Assembly (NCBI RefSeq): GCF_049445795.1
Contig: NZ_JBMSDT010000012.1
Location: 193,164 to 257,163, forward strand
Length of the DNA: 64,000 bases
From: Larkinella sp049445795
Lineage (GTDB): Bacteria; Bacteroidota; Bacteroidia; Cytophagales; Spirosomataceae
Direction of reading: 5' to 3'
Positions 17,231 through 25,196 of the stretch are shown piece by piece. Within the stretch, counting starts at the first letter, position 1. Each line of letters opens with the position of its first letter. A program made the translations under genes and the position numbers. The notes under the pieces are model-generated. The model ran no database searches. It saw only the letters and a program-made list of their open reading frames with translations, and was not told the DNA's origin.

Positions 17231-17259
17231 TGGAAGAGCGTTTACGTTTCGTTCTTCCA
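17231..17259 (-). promoter_or_regulatory. Leader hairpin before soluble copy 2
   Basis: TGGAAGAGCG (17231-17240) pairs with CGTTCTTCCA (17250-17259) with one mismatch and a 9-base loop, 8 bases upstream of the start codon. It would sit in the 5' leader next to the ribosome-binding region. Confidence 0.4.
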
Positions 17260-17399
17260 AAATAGACAGGAGGAGAAGAAATAACAAGGAAAGAGCTTTA
17301 TAGCAATTGAACTAACATATTGACATTCAAAGAATTAATAAACTAAATCAAGTAAAACTACGCAGTCGAATACGGAAAAGTCCGTATTTACCCCTTTTA

Positions 17400-17560
17400 C
17401 ACGTTTTTTTTACAAATGAGGGATTTCTTCTCTATTTTTCTTAGTATCTTCCCTGCACATTTGCAGAGAGTTGGCGAGTCCTCACCCTGAGGATGAGCCG
17501 ATTTTCTCATCTCATAGGTTAGGTTTGGAAAAGGCCAGGACGTTGTCCGGGCTTTTTTTT
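17400..17560 (+). ncRNA. Candidate orphan small RNA
   Basis: The stretch 17224-17662 has no gene. On the plus strand it holds several small stems, namely CTGCA/TGCAG near 17453-17466, CCTCA/TGAGG near 17480-17492 and GATGAG/CTCATC near 17492-17512. These end in a strong intrinsic terminator at 17534-17560. No open reading frame of size reads into that terminator and no plus-strand gene follows, so it may end a small RNA starting near 17400-17455. Weak -7-like TATTTTTC (17433-17440) and TATCTTCC (17445-17452) are present. No known RNA family was recognised. Confidence 0.4.
17534..17560 (+). terminator. Intrinsic terminator
   Basis: Eight-pair stem with one mismatch, GCCAGGAC (17534-17541) and GTCCGGGC (17545-17552), loop GTT, followed by eight T. 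It works only for plus-strand transcription, where no protein gene precedes it. Confidence 0.75.
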
Positions 17561-17572
17561 CTACCCCCACCC

Positions 17573-17646
17573 CCAACCCCCTGAAGGAGGCTCTCAAATC
17601 CGGATGCATAAGCCCGGCACCGGCCGCCCGGCCTTCAGGGGGTTGG
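17573..17646. repeat. CCAACCCCCT-RAAGG element copy 1
   Basis: Perfect 15-bp inverted repeat CCAACCCCCTGAAGG (17573-17587) and its complement (17632-17646). The interior contains ATCCGGAT and AAGCCCGGCA blocks that recur in the element at 56395-56482. It lies downstream of rfbA, with which it almost touches. Confidence 0.8.
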
Positions 17647-17662
17647 AGGTGAAAGGCGTCGA

Positions 17663-18523
17663 TTATTTCAACAAATTCAACAAATACTGTCCATAGCCGC
17701 TTTTCACCAGCGGCTGGGCGATGGCCTTGAGCTGATCGGCATCGATATAGCCCATCCGGTACGCCACTTCTTCAATCGACCCAATTTTCATGCCCTGACG
17801 CTCCTCGATCACCTGCACAAACTGACCCGCCTGCATCAGCGACGCAAACGTCCCCGTGTCCAGCCAGGCCGTGCCCCGGTCCAGGATCCCCACTTTCAGC
17901 TTCCCCCGCTCCAGATAGACTTTGTTCACGTCCGTGATTTCGTATTCACCCCTCGGGCTCGGCTGCAAGTCTTTGGCAATCTGAACCACCTCATTGTCAT
18001 AGAAATACAAACCCGGCACCGCGTAGTTCGACTTCGGCTGGGCCGGTTTTTCTTCAATCGACAAGGCGTTTTTATCGCCATCGAACTCCACGACGCCATA
18101 CCGCTCCGGGTCGTTCACCTTGTAGGCAAACACCACGCCCCCGTCGGGGTCGTTGTTGGCTTGCAGCAGCCGCGACAGGCCCGAACCGTAGAAGATGTTG
18201 TCGCCCAGAATCAAGGCCACTTTGTCGGTGCCGATAAACTCTTCGCCGATCACAAAGGCCTGTGCGAGTCCGTTCGGCAGCGGCTGCTCGGCATACGCGA
18301 ACGTACAGCCGACCTGTGAACCGTCCCCCAGCAGCTTTTTAAAGTTAGGCAGATCGTGGGGCGTCGAAATAATCAGAATCTCGCGGATTCCGGCCAGCAT
18401 CAGAATCGACAGTGGGTAATAAATCATCGGCTTGTCGTAAACCGGCATGAGTTGCTTGCTGACGGCCAGCGTCAACGGATGCAGACGAGTGCCGGACCCA
18501 CCGGCCAGAATGATACCTTTCAT
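17663..18523 (-). CDS. rfbA: Glucose-1-phosphate thymidylyltransferase
   Basis: A 286-residue nucleotidyltransferase that makes dTDP-glucose from dTTP and glucose 1-phosphate, the first step towards dTDP-rhamnose and related sugars for surface polysaccharide. The signature loop GGSGTRLHPLT is near residue 8, and GDNIFYG and VPGLYFYDN are typical later motifs. The length fits RmlA. The frame starts at 18532 (MNTMKG), but the inner ATG at 18521-18523 matches the family start MKGIILAGG. It is the last gene of a galE-rfbB-rfbA minus-strand group; rfbC and rfbD are not in the window. Confidence 0.96.
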   Translation of the reverse strand: MKGIILAGGSGTRLHPLTLAVSKQLMPVYDKPMIYYPLSILMLAGIREILIISTPHDLPNFKKLLGDGSQVGCTFAYAEQPLPNGLAQAFVIGEEFIGTDKVALILGDNIFYGSGLSRLLQANNDPDGGVVFAYKVNDPERYGVVEFDGDKNALSIEEKPAQPKSNYAVPGLYFYDNEVVQIAKDLQPSPRGEYEITDVNKVYLERGKLKVGILDRGTAWLDTGTFASLMQAGQFVQVIEERQGMKIGSIEEVAYRMGYIDADQLKAIAQPLVKSGYGQYLLNLLK

Positions 18524-18545
18524 AGTGTTCAATGAGTGAGTGAGC

Positions 18546-18616
18546 GAATGAGTGATTGAGTGAATAGCTTCGCAATTTTCTGCTTCGTGCGAAGCTATTC
18601 ACTCAATCGCTCATTC
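18546..18616. repeat. 28-bp-arm hairpin between rfbB and rfbA
   Basis: Arms 18546-18573 and 18589-18616 pair with one mismatch. The left flank is built of GAGTGAGT-like 8-base units in tandem (GAGTGAGT, GAGCGAAT, GAGTGATT, GAGTGAAT). It would form a strong hairpin in the rfbB-rfbA spacer and may tune downstream expression. Confidence 0.85.
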
Positions 18617-18631
18617 ACTCATTCACAATTG

Positions 18632-19690
18632 TCATCGATTTTCGTACATCGAATCGTAATAACTTTGGTAAGCGCCGGAGGTCACGTTGTCGAGCCACTC
18701 CTGGTTGGCCAAAAACCAGTCGACGGTTTTTTCCAGGCCTTCGGCAAATTGCAGCGACGGTTGCCAGCCCAGCTCGTTCATCAGCTTGCGGGCGTCGATG
18801 GCGTAGCGCAGGTCGTGGCCCGCCCGGTCGGTGACGTAGGTGATCAACTGGGCCGAGGTGCCTTCCGGGCGACCGAGTTTGCGATCCATGATGTTGCACA
18901 GCAAATGCACCAGGTCGATGTTTTTCCACTCATTGAAACCGCCGATGTTATACGTCTCGCCATTTCGGCCATCGTGGAAGATCGTATCGATGGCCCGGGC
19001 GTGGTCGATCACATACAGCCAGTCACGCACGTTTTCGCCTTTGCCATATACCGGCAGCGGCTTGTTGGTCTGGATGTTGTGAATCATCAACGGAATCAGC
19101 TTCTCGGGAAAATGGTTGGGGCCGTAGTTGTTCGAGCAGTTCGACAGGACGATCGGCAGCTTGTAGGTGTTGCCGTAAGCCCGCACGAAGTGGTCGGAAG
19201 CAGCTTTGGAAGCCGAGTAGGGCGACTGCGGATCGTAGGGAGTCGTTTCTACGAAGAAATCCTCCGGGTTGTGCAGCGAACCGTAGACTTCGTCAGTCGA
19301 GACATGGTAAAACCGCTTGCCGGTAAAGTCGGCTTTCCAACTGTTTTTGGCCGCATTGAGCAGGTTGACGGTGCCGACGACGTTGGTCAGCACAAAAGCC
19401 ATCGGATCGGTAATCGAGCGGTCGACGTGCGACTCGGCCGCCAGGTGAATGACGCCATCGAAGGCCTGTTCCTGAAAGAGTTGATCCAGAAACGGGGCGT
19501 CGGTAATATCGCCTTTGACAAAGGAGTAGTTGGGCGCGTCTTCGATATCGGTCAGATTGGCCAGATTTCCGGCGTAGGTCAGCTTATCGAGGTTGACGAT
19601 CTGATAGTCGGGATACTTGGTGACAAACAACCGAACCACGTGTGAACCAATGAATCCGGCTCCGCCGGTAATCAGAATTTTCTTCGACAT
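18632..19690 (-). CDS. rfbB: dTDP-glucose 4,6-dehydratase
   Basis: A 352-residue extended short-chain dehydrogenase that converts dTDP-glucose to dTDP-4-keto-6-deoxyglucose. It shows the NAD-binding motif GGAGFIGSHVV, the catalytic YSASKAASDH and the family-typical STDEVYGSL. Its neighbours galE (5 bases upstream) and rfbA (downstream) support a role in nucleotide sugar supply for surface glycans. The length is standard. Confidence 0.96.
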   Translation of the reverse strand: MSKKILITGGAGFIGSHVVRLFVTKYPDYQIVNLDKLTYAGNLANLTDIEDAPNYSFVKGDITDAPFLDQLFQEQAFDGVIHLAAESHVDRSITDPMAFVLTNVVGTVNLLNAAKNSWKADFTGKRFYHVSTDEVYGSLHNPEDFFVETTPYDPQSPYSASKAASDHFVRAYGNTYKLPIVLSNCSNNYGPNHFPEKLIPLMIHNIQTNKPLPVYGKGENVRDWLYVIDHARAIDTIFHDGRNGETYNIGGFNEWKNIDLVHLLCNIMDRKLGRPEGTSAQLITYVTDRAGHDLRYAIDARKLMNELGWQPSLQFAEGLEKTVDWFLANQEWLDNVTSGAYQSYYDSMYENR

Positions 19691-19695
19691 ACTCC

Positions 19696-20730
19696 TTATT
19701 CCGAAACGGAAGTTTTCTGCTTTTGTAAATTTTGCTCCCAGCGCCAGGCATCCTGGAGGCTTTCGGCCAGCGTTTTTTCGGCCCGCCAGCCCATGACGTT
19801 ATTAACTTTATCGACCTGCGCGTAGATTTTTTCCACATCGCCTGGCCGACGCGGCCCAATCGAATAGTTCAGTTTCAGTTGATTTACTTCTTCAAAAGTC
19901 TTGATTACCTCCAGCACCGTGTTGCCGTGGCCGGTTCCGACATTGAAGATATCGTAATAGCTGGTTTCCTCACGTGAATCGAGCAGCCGCAGGGCCTGAA
20001 CGTGTGCCTTTGCCAGATCGACGACATGAATGAAATCACGCACGCACGTCCCGTCGGGCGTGTTGTAATCATTGCCAAAGACGGTCAGCTTTTCGCGAAG
20101 CCCGGCCGCCGTCTGCGTAATAAACGGAACCAGATTGCCCGGTACGCCCAGCGGCAGTTCGCCGATCAGCCCCGATGGGTGCGCGCCGATGGGATTGAAA
20201 TACCGCAAGGCAATGGATTTGATCGGTGCTTTGGCATACACCGCATCCCGAATGATGTCTTCGCAGATGGCTTTCGTGTTTCCGTAGGGCGACTGCGCTG
20301 GTAGCCGGGGCGTATCCTCCGTGACGGGCAAGTGTTCGGGCTGGCCATACACCGTGCAGGACGACGAGAATACCAGGTTCGGAACGCCGTGCTGCTGCAT
20401 CGTTTCCAGCAACAACAGCGTCGAATCGAGGTTGTTGCGGTAGTACATCAGCGGCTTGGCCACCGACTCGCCGACGGCTTTGTGAGCCGCAAAATGAATC
20501 GCTCCCCCAAAATTCTCTTTTTCAAAGATGGCATTCAGCGCTTCGGGGTCATTGCAGTCGGCTTCGTAGAAAGGAACGTCGTGGCCTAGGATCTGCCGCA
20601 GGCCAGCCAGCACCGAGCGGTTCGAATTAGAAAAGTTATCAAGGATAACAGGCTCATATCCAGCACCCAGTAATTCAATGACTGTATGCGAACCAATGAA
20701 CCCGGCTCCGCCAGTGACTAAAATTTTCAT
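19696..20730 (-). CDS. galE: UDP-glucose 4-epimerase
   Basis: A 344-residue short-chain dehydrogenase/reductase that interconverts UDP-glucose and UDP-galactose. The NAD motif is GGAGFIGSHTVIELL, the serine block is SSSCTVYGQP, the catalytic tyrosine and lysine lie in YGNTKAICED, and the C-terminal part has GDVEKIYA. It starts the minus-strand group galE-rfbB-rfbA. Because galE also serves galactose catabolism, it may supply precursors or recycle them. Confidence 0.95.
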   Translation of the reverse strand: MKILVTGGAGFIGSHTVIELLGAGYEPVILDNFSNSNRSVLAGLRQILGHDVPFYEADCNDPEALNAIFEKENFGGAIHFAAHKAVGESVAKPLMYYRNNLDSTLLLLETMQQHGVPNLVFSSSCTVYGQPEHLPVTEDTPRLPAQSPYGNTKAICEDIIRDAVYAKAPIKSIALRYFNPIGAHPSGLIGELPLGVPGNLVPFITQTAAGLREKLTVFGNDYNTPDGTCVRDFIHVVDLAKAHVQALRLLDSREETSYYDIFNVGTGHGNTVLEVIKTFEEVNQLKLNYSIGPRRPGDVEKIYAQVDKVNNVMGWRAEKTLAESLQDAWRWEQNLQKQKTSVSE

Positions 20731-20940
20731 GAAAGGTTGTATGATAAGAGATTTTTACAAACGTTGAGATTCCATTGAAGCGAGCAAAAAACCTGCCGAT
20801 GTGTCTGTTAATTTGATATTTTATTCCGTTTGAATTCAAAAAATCATTTTTAACAAAATCGTGTTACCAATTTGGCGGTGCCCGTCTTCTGCCTAACGGA
20901 CAAAAGTATAAAATTCAGTAGGTTTCTAAAAATAAGTTTT

Positions 20941-20948
20941 TATCTTCG
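20941..20948 (+). promoter_or_regulatory. Putative -7 element of the SirB1-like gene
   Basis: TATCTTCG resembles TAnnTTTG with one change and lies 77 bases before the preferred ATG at 21025. The rest of 20731-21024 holds no other recognised feature. Confidence 0.35.
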
Positions 20949-21024
20949 GGTCAGGCCGTCGCAACCGTATCCGGCACCTTTACCAGAACAACCGAAGCGC
21001 CGGGCCATAACCCACAGAAGTGGC

Positions 21025-21900
21025 ATGATCAACGATAACGAAATTAAAGCACTTATATCTTTGCTCGATGACGATGATCAGGAAATTACCGAGCATGTCG
21101 AGCAGAAAATCCGCGAATTGGGCGGCCAGTTGATTCCGTATCTGGAGAGCGAATGGGAAGATAGTTTTAATCCGATTCATCAGAAGAAGATTGAGGAATT
21201 GATTCACGATCTGCAATATCAGTCGGTGCTTGACCGGATCCGGATCTGGAAGGAAACCGGCGGTTTGGACCTGCTGGAAGGACTGTGGATCATTGCTACG
21301 TATCAATATCCCGATTTGTCGCTCGACAAACTTCGTCAGGAAATCAAGCAGCTGTACCTGGATGTGTGGCTGGAAGGCAAAACCGACATGCATCCGATCG
21401 ACCAGATCAAGACCCTCAACAGTGTGTTTTTCAACAAGTTAAAGTTTGCCGCCAACACCAAGCATTTCCATTCGCCCTCCAACTCGATGATCAACGTCGT
21501 GCTGGAAAGTCGGCGCGGCAATCCGATTTCGCTGTGCGTCATTTACATGATGATTGCCCAGCAACTCGATTTGCCGGTTTACGGTGTGAATCTGCCCAGT
21601 CTGTTCGTGCTGACGTATAAGAAAGATCACACGCAGTTTTACATTAACGTCTTCAACCGGGGGCTGGTTTTTTCCAAATCAGACATCGATCATTACATCG
21701 GCCAGTTGAACCTGAAACCGGCTGATACGTATTACCAGCCGTGTACGAATGTGGACATCATCCGGCGCGTGCTGCGGAACCTGATGCTGGCGTTTGAAAA
21801 AATCGGCGATACCGGCCGCATGAAGGAAGTCGAGCAATTGCTCAATGCGGTTTACGACGAAGACGCCACCCCGCCCCTGTCGGATTACACCAACAAGTGA
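21025..21900 (+). CDS. SirB1/transglutaminase-like family protein
   Basis: A 291-residue cytoplasmic protein of the SirB1 family (transglutaminase-like core, Transglut_core2). Characteristic blocks are HSPSNSMINVVLESRRGNPI, SLCVIYMMIAQQLDLPVYGV and TQFYINVFNRG, which carry the positions of a papain-like triad. The N-terminal part has acidic, HEAT-like helices (LISLLDDDDQEI). The family is widespread but its biochemical role is not settled. The frame extends upstream to 20872, but that extension is Pro/Arg-rich and unlike the family; the ATG at 21025 (MINDNEIKAL) is preferred. Confidence 0.88.
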   Translation: MINDNEIKALISLLDDDDQEITEHVEQKIRELGGQLIPYLESEWEDSFNPIHQKKIEELIHDLQYQSVLDRIRIWKETGGLDLLEGLWIIATYQYPDLSLDKLRQEIKQLYLDVWLEGKTDMHPIDQIKTLNSVFFNKLKFAANTKHFHSPSNSMINVVLESRRGNPISLCVIYMMIAQQLDLPVYGVNLPSLFVLTYKKDHTQFYINVFNRGLVFSKSDIDHYIGQLNLKPADTYYQPCTNVDIIRRVLRNLMLAFEKIGDTGRMKEVEQLLNAVYDEDATPPLSDYTNK

Positions 21901-21999
21901 CGTACCCACGGGCTTTAGCCCGTGTGAGCTTCTGTTATCTATTAGTTTGTACCAACTTAAGGTGATACTATCTTACACGGACTAAAGTCCGCGGGTACG
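21901..21999. repeat. REP-like palindrome, ACGGACTTTAGTCCGT family copy 2
   Basis: Arms 21901-21928 and 21972-21999 pair with four mismatches. It fills the whole gap between two convergent genes; its right arm touches the stop codon of the phosphopantetheinyl transferase. The left core reads CACGGGCTTTAGCCCGTG, still self-complementary although two bases differ from the family core. Confidence 0.87.
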
Positions 22000-22629
22000 T
22001 TAGAACGCAATGGCCAGCAGGCCCGGGCCGGTTTCGAAATAGTGAATGGTCAGCTCCCGCACATCGTCCGGCAAGCGAACGTGGCCGGTCAGCAGCCCCG
22101 CGCCATCGGCAAACGGTTCGATGTGCAGGTGTTCGCGGAAGGTGAGTTGGCGTTTGCCGTACAGTTTGTACAAAGCTTCTTTGGCACACCAGTATACGGC
22201 CAACCGGCGCAAATCCCCGGCCGCATGGCGGGTTTCGTCTTCGGATAACACGCGCGGCACCACCCGCACGAACTGGTCCCGAAAGGGTTCAATATCAATC
22301 CCGACGGCTTTGGAATGGTGGAGCACGGCAGCGGCCCAGCCCGCCGTGTGGGAAATCGACACCTGCGCATCCAGCCCGATTAGGTGCGGTTTTCCGTATT
22401 CATCCTTGTATAGGCCCGCATAAGGCCAGTAGGGTTGTACCAGTGCCTGAATAGCCGCCCGGCACGCCAGCCACTCGACCCGCTGAGCCGGGTGCGTAAT
22501 CTCCAGCAACTCCAGTTGCTCCGGCATCGTGAGCGTCAGCCGGGCGCGCAGATCGTCTTCACTTTCCTCGATTTTCCACAAAACCGCCGTACAGTCGGCC
22601 CCGAGCCGGTGGGTTTGATACACGGACAT
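22000..22629 (-). CDS. 4'-phosphopantetheinyl transferase (Sfp type)
   Basis: A 209-residue enzyme that transfers the phosphopantetheine arm of CoA to carrier proteins. The two signature motifs are VGIDIEPFRD (magnesium-binding acidic residues) and WCAKEALYKLYGK. SISHTAGWAA supplies the usual histidine block. The length is that of Sfp/Gsp-type transferases rather than the short AcpS. It stands alone; the likely substrate is the housekeeping acyl carrier protein, as no polyketide or peptide synthetase is in the window. Confidence 0.93.
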   Translation of the reverse strand: MSVYQTHRLGADCTAVLWKIEESEDDLRARLTLTMPEQLELLEITHPAQRVEWLACRAAIQALVQPYWPYAGLYKDEYGKPHLIGLDAQVSISHTAGWAAAVLHHSKAVGIDIEPFRDQFVRVVPRVLSEDETRHAAGDLRRLAVYWCAKEALYKLYGKRQLTFREHLHIEPFADGAGLLTGHVRLPDDVRELTIHYFETGPGLLAIAF

Positions 22630-22690
22630 ATCCCGAATTTCTGGTTAATTTGGTGCGAAATTATAAAATAGCGGCAGGCATACTGCCATT

Positions 22691-22769
22691 AATAACGAAT
22701 AATGAATATTGAATAACGAAAGGGACGGCAATTTCAAAATTCGCTATTCGTTATTCAATATTCGTTATT
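22691..22769. repeat. AT-rich hairpin between divergent genes
   Basis: The right arm 22747-22769 (23 bases) pairs with 22691-22720, leaving a 7-base bulge in the left arm. Both arms are built from AATAACGAATATTGAAT-like units. It occupies the divergent spacer between the phosphopantetheinyl transferase and the WD40 gene, where promoters would be expected. Confidence 0.8.
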
Positions 22770-22790
22770 TTTTGTCTCTAATTTTTGCTC

Positions 22791-23693
22791 ATGCAAGTCC
22801 AAAAAATTGACACCTTTGCCGGTCACCGCGACTGTGTGTATACGCTGGAAACCGGAGCAACGCCGACGGAGTTTTTTTCGGCCGGGGCCGACGGGCTGGT
22901 GGTGCGCTGGCAATTGGATAAACCCGACCTGGGAACGCTGCTGGCCCGCATTCCAGCTTCCGTGTATGCCTTGGCGTTCGACCGCGAGCGGCAGCAGTTG
23001 TGGGTGGGGCAGAATTACGACGGCATTCACGTCATTGACCCGGTACAGAAACAGGAAATCCGATCGGCCCAGATCACGTCGGCGGCTATCTTTGACATCA
23101 AATTCGTCGAAACCTCCGCCTGGATCGCCCTTTCCGACGGGGTGCTGGCGGTGATGGATGTCCAGGAATTTGCGGTTCGGAAACACCTGAAAGTGTCCGA
23201 CAAAAGCGCCCGCAGCATTGCCTTCAACCCGGCCAGCCGGGAAGTAGCCGTGGGCTACAGCGACCACGGCATCCGAATTTTCGACGCCGATACGCTGGTG
23301 CTGAAACGAACGATTCCCGCGCATAACAACTCGGTCTTCATCGTACAATACTCGCCCGACGGCCGATTTTTGCTTTCGGCGGGTCGGGATGCGCACCTGA
23401 AAGTCTGGAATGTGGCCGGTGATTACACACCGCAAAACGACATTGCCGCGCATCTGTTCGCCGTCAATCACATTTGCTTTAGCCCCGATGGCGCGTTATT
23501 TGCTACGTGTAGTCTGGACAAATCCGTGAAAGTCTGGGATGCCGACACTTTCAAACTGCTGAAGGTAATCGACCGTGCCCGACACGCCGGGCACGGCACC
23601 TCAGTCAATAAATTGCTCTGGAGTTCGTACCAGCAGCAACTGGTTTCGGCCAGCGACGACCGGTTGATTTCCGTTTGGCAGATTACCCGCTAG
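22791..23693 (+). CDS. WD40 repeat protein
   Basis: A 300-residue protein made of one seven-bladed WD40 propeller and no other domain, with no signal peptide, so cytoplasmic. Repeats are clear in the second half, for example VQYSPDGRFLLSAGRDAHLK with VWNVAGD, and ICFSPDGALFATCSLDKSVK with VWDADTF. WD40 propellers act as scaffolds for protein complexes; the partner is unknown. The ATG at 22791 is preferred over the upstream TTG at 22785. Confidence 0.9.
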   Translation: MQVQKIDTFAGHRDCVYTLETGATPTEFFSAGADGLVVRWQLDKPDLGTLLARIPASVYALAFDRERQQLWVGQNYDGIHVIDPVQKQEIRSAQITSAAIFDIKFVETSAWIALSDGVLAVMDVQEFAVRKHLKVSDKSARSIAFNPASREVAVGYSDHGIRIFDADTLVLKRTIPAHNNSVFIVQYSPDGRFLLSAGRDAHLKVWNVAGDYTPQNDIAAHLFAVNHICFSPDGALFATCSLDKSVKVWDADTFKLLKVIDRARHAGHGTSVNKLLWSSYQQQLVSASDDRLISVWQITR

Positions 23694-23818
23694 CTAAATG
23701 ATTTGCCTACTTTTTGGATATTTCACAAATTTCAGCCCAAAAAATTGATATTTTCGGTCGGATAACTTTACATTTAGCAGGCAAGTGCCCCTTTGACACC
23801 ATGTAACCCTTTCCAGTT

Positions 23819-24706
23819 ATGAAAATCACGCCCATCGAGATACGGCAACATACATTTGAAAAGAAAGGATTCGGCGGTTACCGCCCCGACGAAGTGGATG
23901 CTTTCCTGGCATCGCTCTCACAGGAATGGGAACGCGTTACGAGCGAGAGCAAGATGTTGAAGATGCAACTCGAACTGGCCGAGAAAGAGCTCAACAAGTT
24001 CAAGGATATTGAAATGACGTTGTTCAAAACGTTAAAAACCGCCGACGACACCAGCAGCCAGATTACCGAACAAGCCAATAAAGCTGCCGAAAAATACCTC
24101 AGCGAATCGAAACAGAAAGCCGACGAAATTCTGGCCGACGCCCGCAAACGCTCCACCCTGATGGTGCAGGACGCTGAAAACCAGGCCCGTTATATCAAAG
24201 AAAATATTCTCAACGACCTGAAGGCGATGGAACACGACTTCAAGGCGATGGAGAAATACAAGGAAGGGCTCATTAAACAAATCCGGACGCTGGCCAACAA
24301 CGCCATCGACAGCGTCGACCGGTTTGAGAAAAAATTCAACCAGCAATCGCTCCAGGCCAAGATCGACGAAGTGACCGCCCAGCATACCGAACCCGAACCG
24401 GCTACTTCGGAGGCTGAACCCACCGAAAATCTGGCCGAGACCGATCTGACCATGGTGAGTGCTGAAGACCGGGGCGTCGATACGACCGATGACGCGTTGC
24501 GACGGGCCGAAGAGTCGGAACCAGAACCGGTTTCCGCCCGAGTGGTCGCAGAAGACCCGGTGGTTGCCCAGGGCGCGGAAGCCGCCGAAGCCGGTTTTCC
24601 CGTGACGGAACCCGAAGAAGAAGTAACCGATCCGCAGGCGGTTCATGAAGAACCCCAGCCCGAAGAAAAGAAAAAAGAAGCCGGATCATTCTTCGATCAG
24701 ATTTAA
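23819..24706 (+). CDS. DivIVA-domain coiled-coil protein
   Basis: A 295-residue protein with an N-terminal DivIVA domain (ITPIEIRQHTFEKKGFGGYR then PDEVDAFL). A long coiled coil follows to about residue 180, then an acidic Glu/Pro-rich tail ending KKKEAGSFFDQI. DivIVA proteins bind curved membrane and organise poles, septa or cell-wall growth. In Bacteroidota their role is less well known. An intrinsic terminator follows 5 bases after the stop, so the gene forms its own transcript. Confidence 0.88.
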   Translation: MKITPIEIRQHTFEKKGFGGYRPDEVDAFLASLSQEWERVTSESKMLKMQLELAEKELNKFKDIEMTLFKTLKTADDTSSQITEQANKAAEKYLSESKQKADEILADARKRSTLMVQDAENQARYIKENILNDLKAMEHDFKAMEKYKEGLIKQIRTLANNAIDSVDRFEKKFNQQSLQAKIDEVTAQHTEPEPATSEAEPTENLAETDLTMVSAEDRGVDTTDDALRRAEESEPEPVSARVVAEDPVVAQGAEAAEAGFPVTEPEEEVTDPQAVHEEPQPEEKKKEAGSFFDQI

Positions 24707-24710
24707 CCCG

Positions 24711-24735
24711 AAGCGGACCGCGAGTCCGCTTTTTT
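24711..24735 (+). terminator. Intrinsic terminator after the DivIVA gene
   Basis: AAGCGGAC (24711-24718) pairs with GTCCGCTT (24724-24731), loop CGCGA, followed by a T-run. A -7-like TACTTTTG (24740-24747) just beyond may start the folB transcript. Confidence 0.8.
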
Positions 24736-24799
24736 GTTCTACTTTTGGGCGAACAATTAACCGGTTGAAAAGGCGGCTACGAACCGCCGATTCGCACCT

Positions 24800-25150
24800 A
24801 TGGGAACCATTTCGCTTGAAGGGCTCGAATTCTTCGCCTACCACGGCTTCTACGACGAGGAACAAAAAATCGGCAATAAATACTCAGTCGATATCACCGT
24901 GACCGCCGACCTCTCTGAACCTGCCCGGCTTGATCGGCTGAGCACTACGGTCAATTACGGAGAGTTATATACAATCACACATGAAGCCATGCAGCGCCCC
25001 GCCCGGCTACTCGAACACATCGCCCACAACATCATCGAAGAAATCCGGAAACGGTATCCGCAGGTCGAAACCGTCGAAGTGAGTGTATCCAAATTCAACC
25101 CGCCCATCGGCGGGGTTTGCCACCGGGCCAAGATTACGCTGCGTGGCTAA
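24800..25150 (+). CDS. folB: Dihydroneopterin aldolase
   Basis: A 116-residue enzyme of folate synthesis that splits 7,8-dihydroneopterin into hydroxymethyl-dihydropterin and glycolaldehyde. Typical blocks are LEGLEFFAYHGFYDEEQKIG (with the active-site glutamate in DEEQKIG), TVNYGELYTITHEAM, LEHIAHNI and the lysine in VSVSKFNPPIGG. The length is standard. The gene is convergent with the large regulator to its right. Confidence 0.94.
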   Translation: MGTISLEGLEFFAYHGFYDEEQKIGNKYSVDITVTADLSEPARLDRLSTTVNYGELYTITHEAMQRPARLLEHIAHNIIEEIRKRYPQVETVEVSVSKFNPPIGGVCHRAKITLRG

Positions 25151-25196
25151 ATACAGCACGTCAGGTCCTAATCTGGCAAATCGCATTCCGGCGAAC

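Noticed and set aside
17487..17512. Hammerhead-ribozyme-like core (CTGAGGATGAG followed by a stem)
   Set aside because: The needed GAAA after stem II is missing and no closing stem I/III could be found.
17397..17609. Minus-strand reading frame of 70 residues
   Set aside because: It lies in the candidate small RNA and repeat element and has no protein-like features.
23745..23770. Promoter of the DivIVA gene (TTG ... TAACTTTA)
   Set aside because: The spacer is only 15 bases, well short of the 19-21 seen at the better promoters, so it is not listed.
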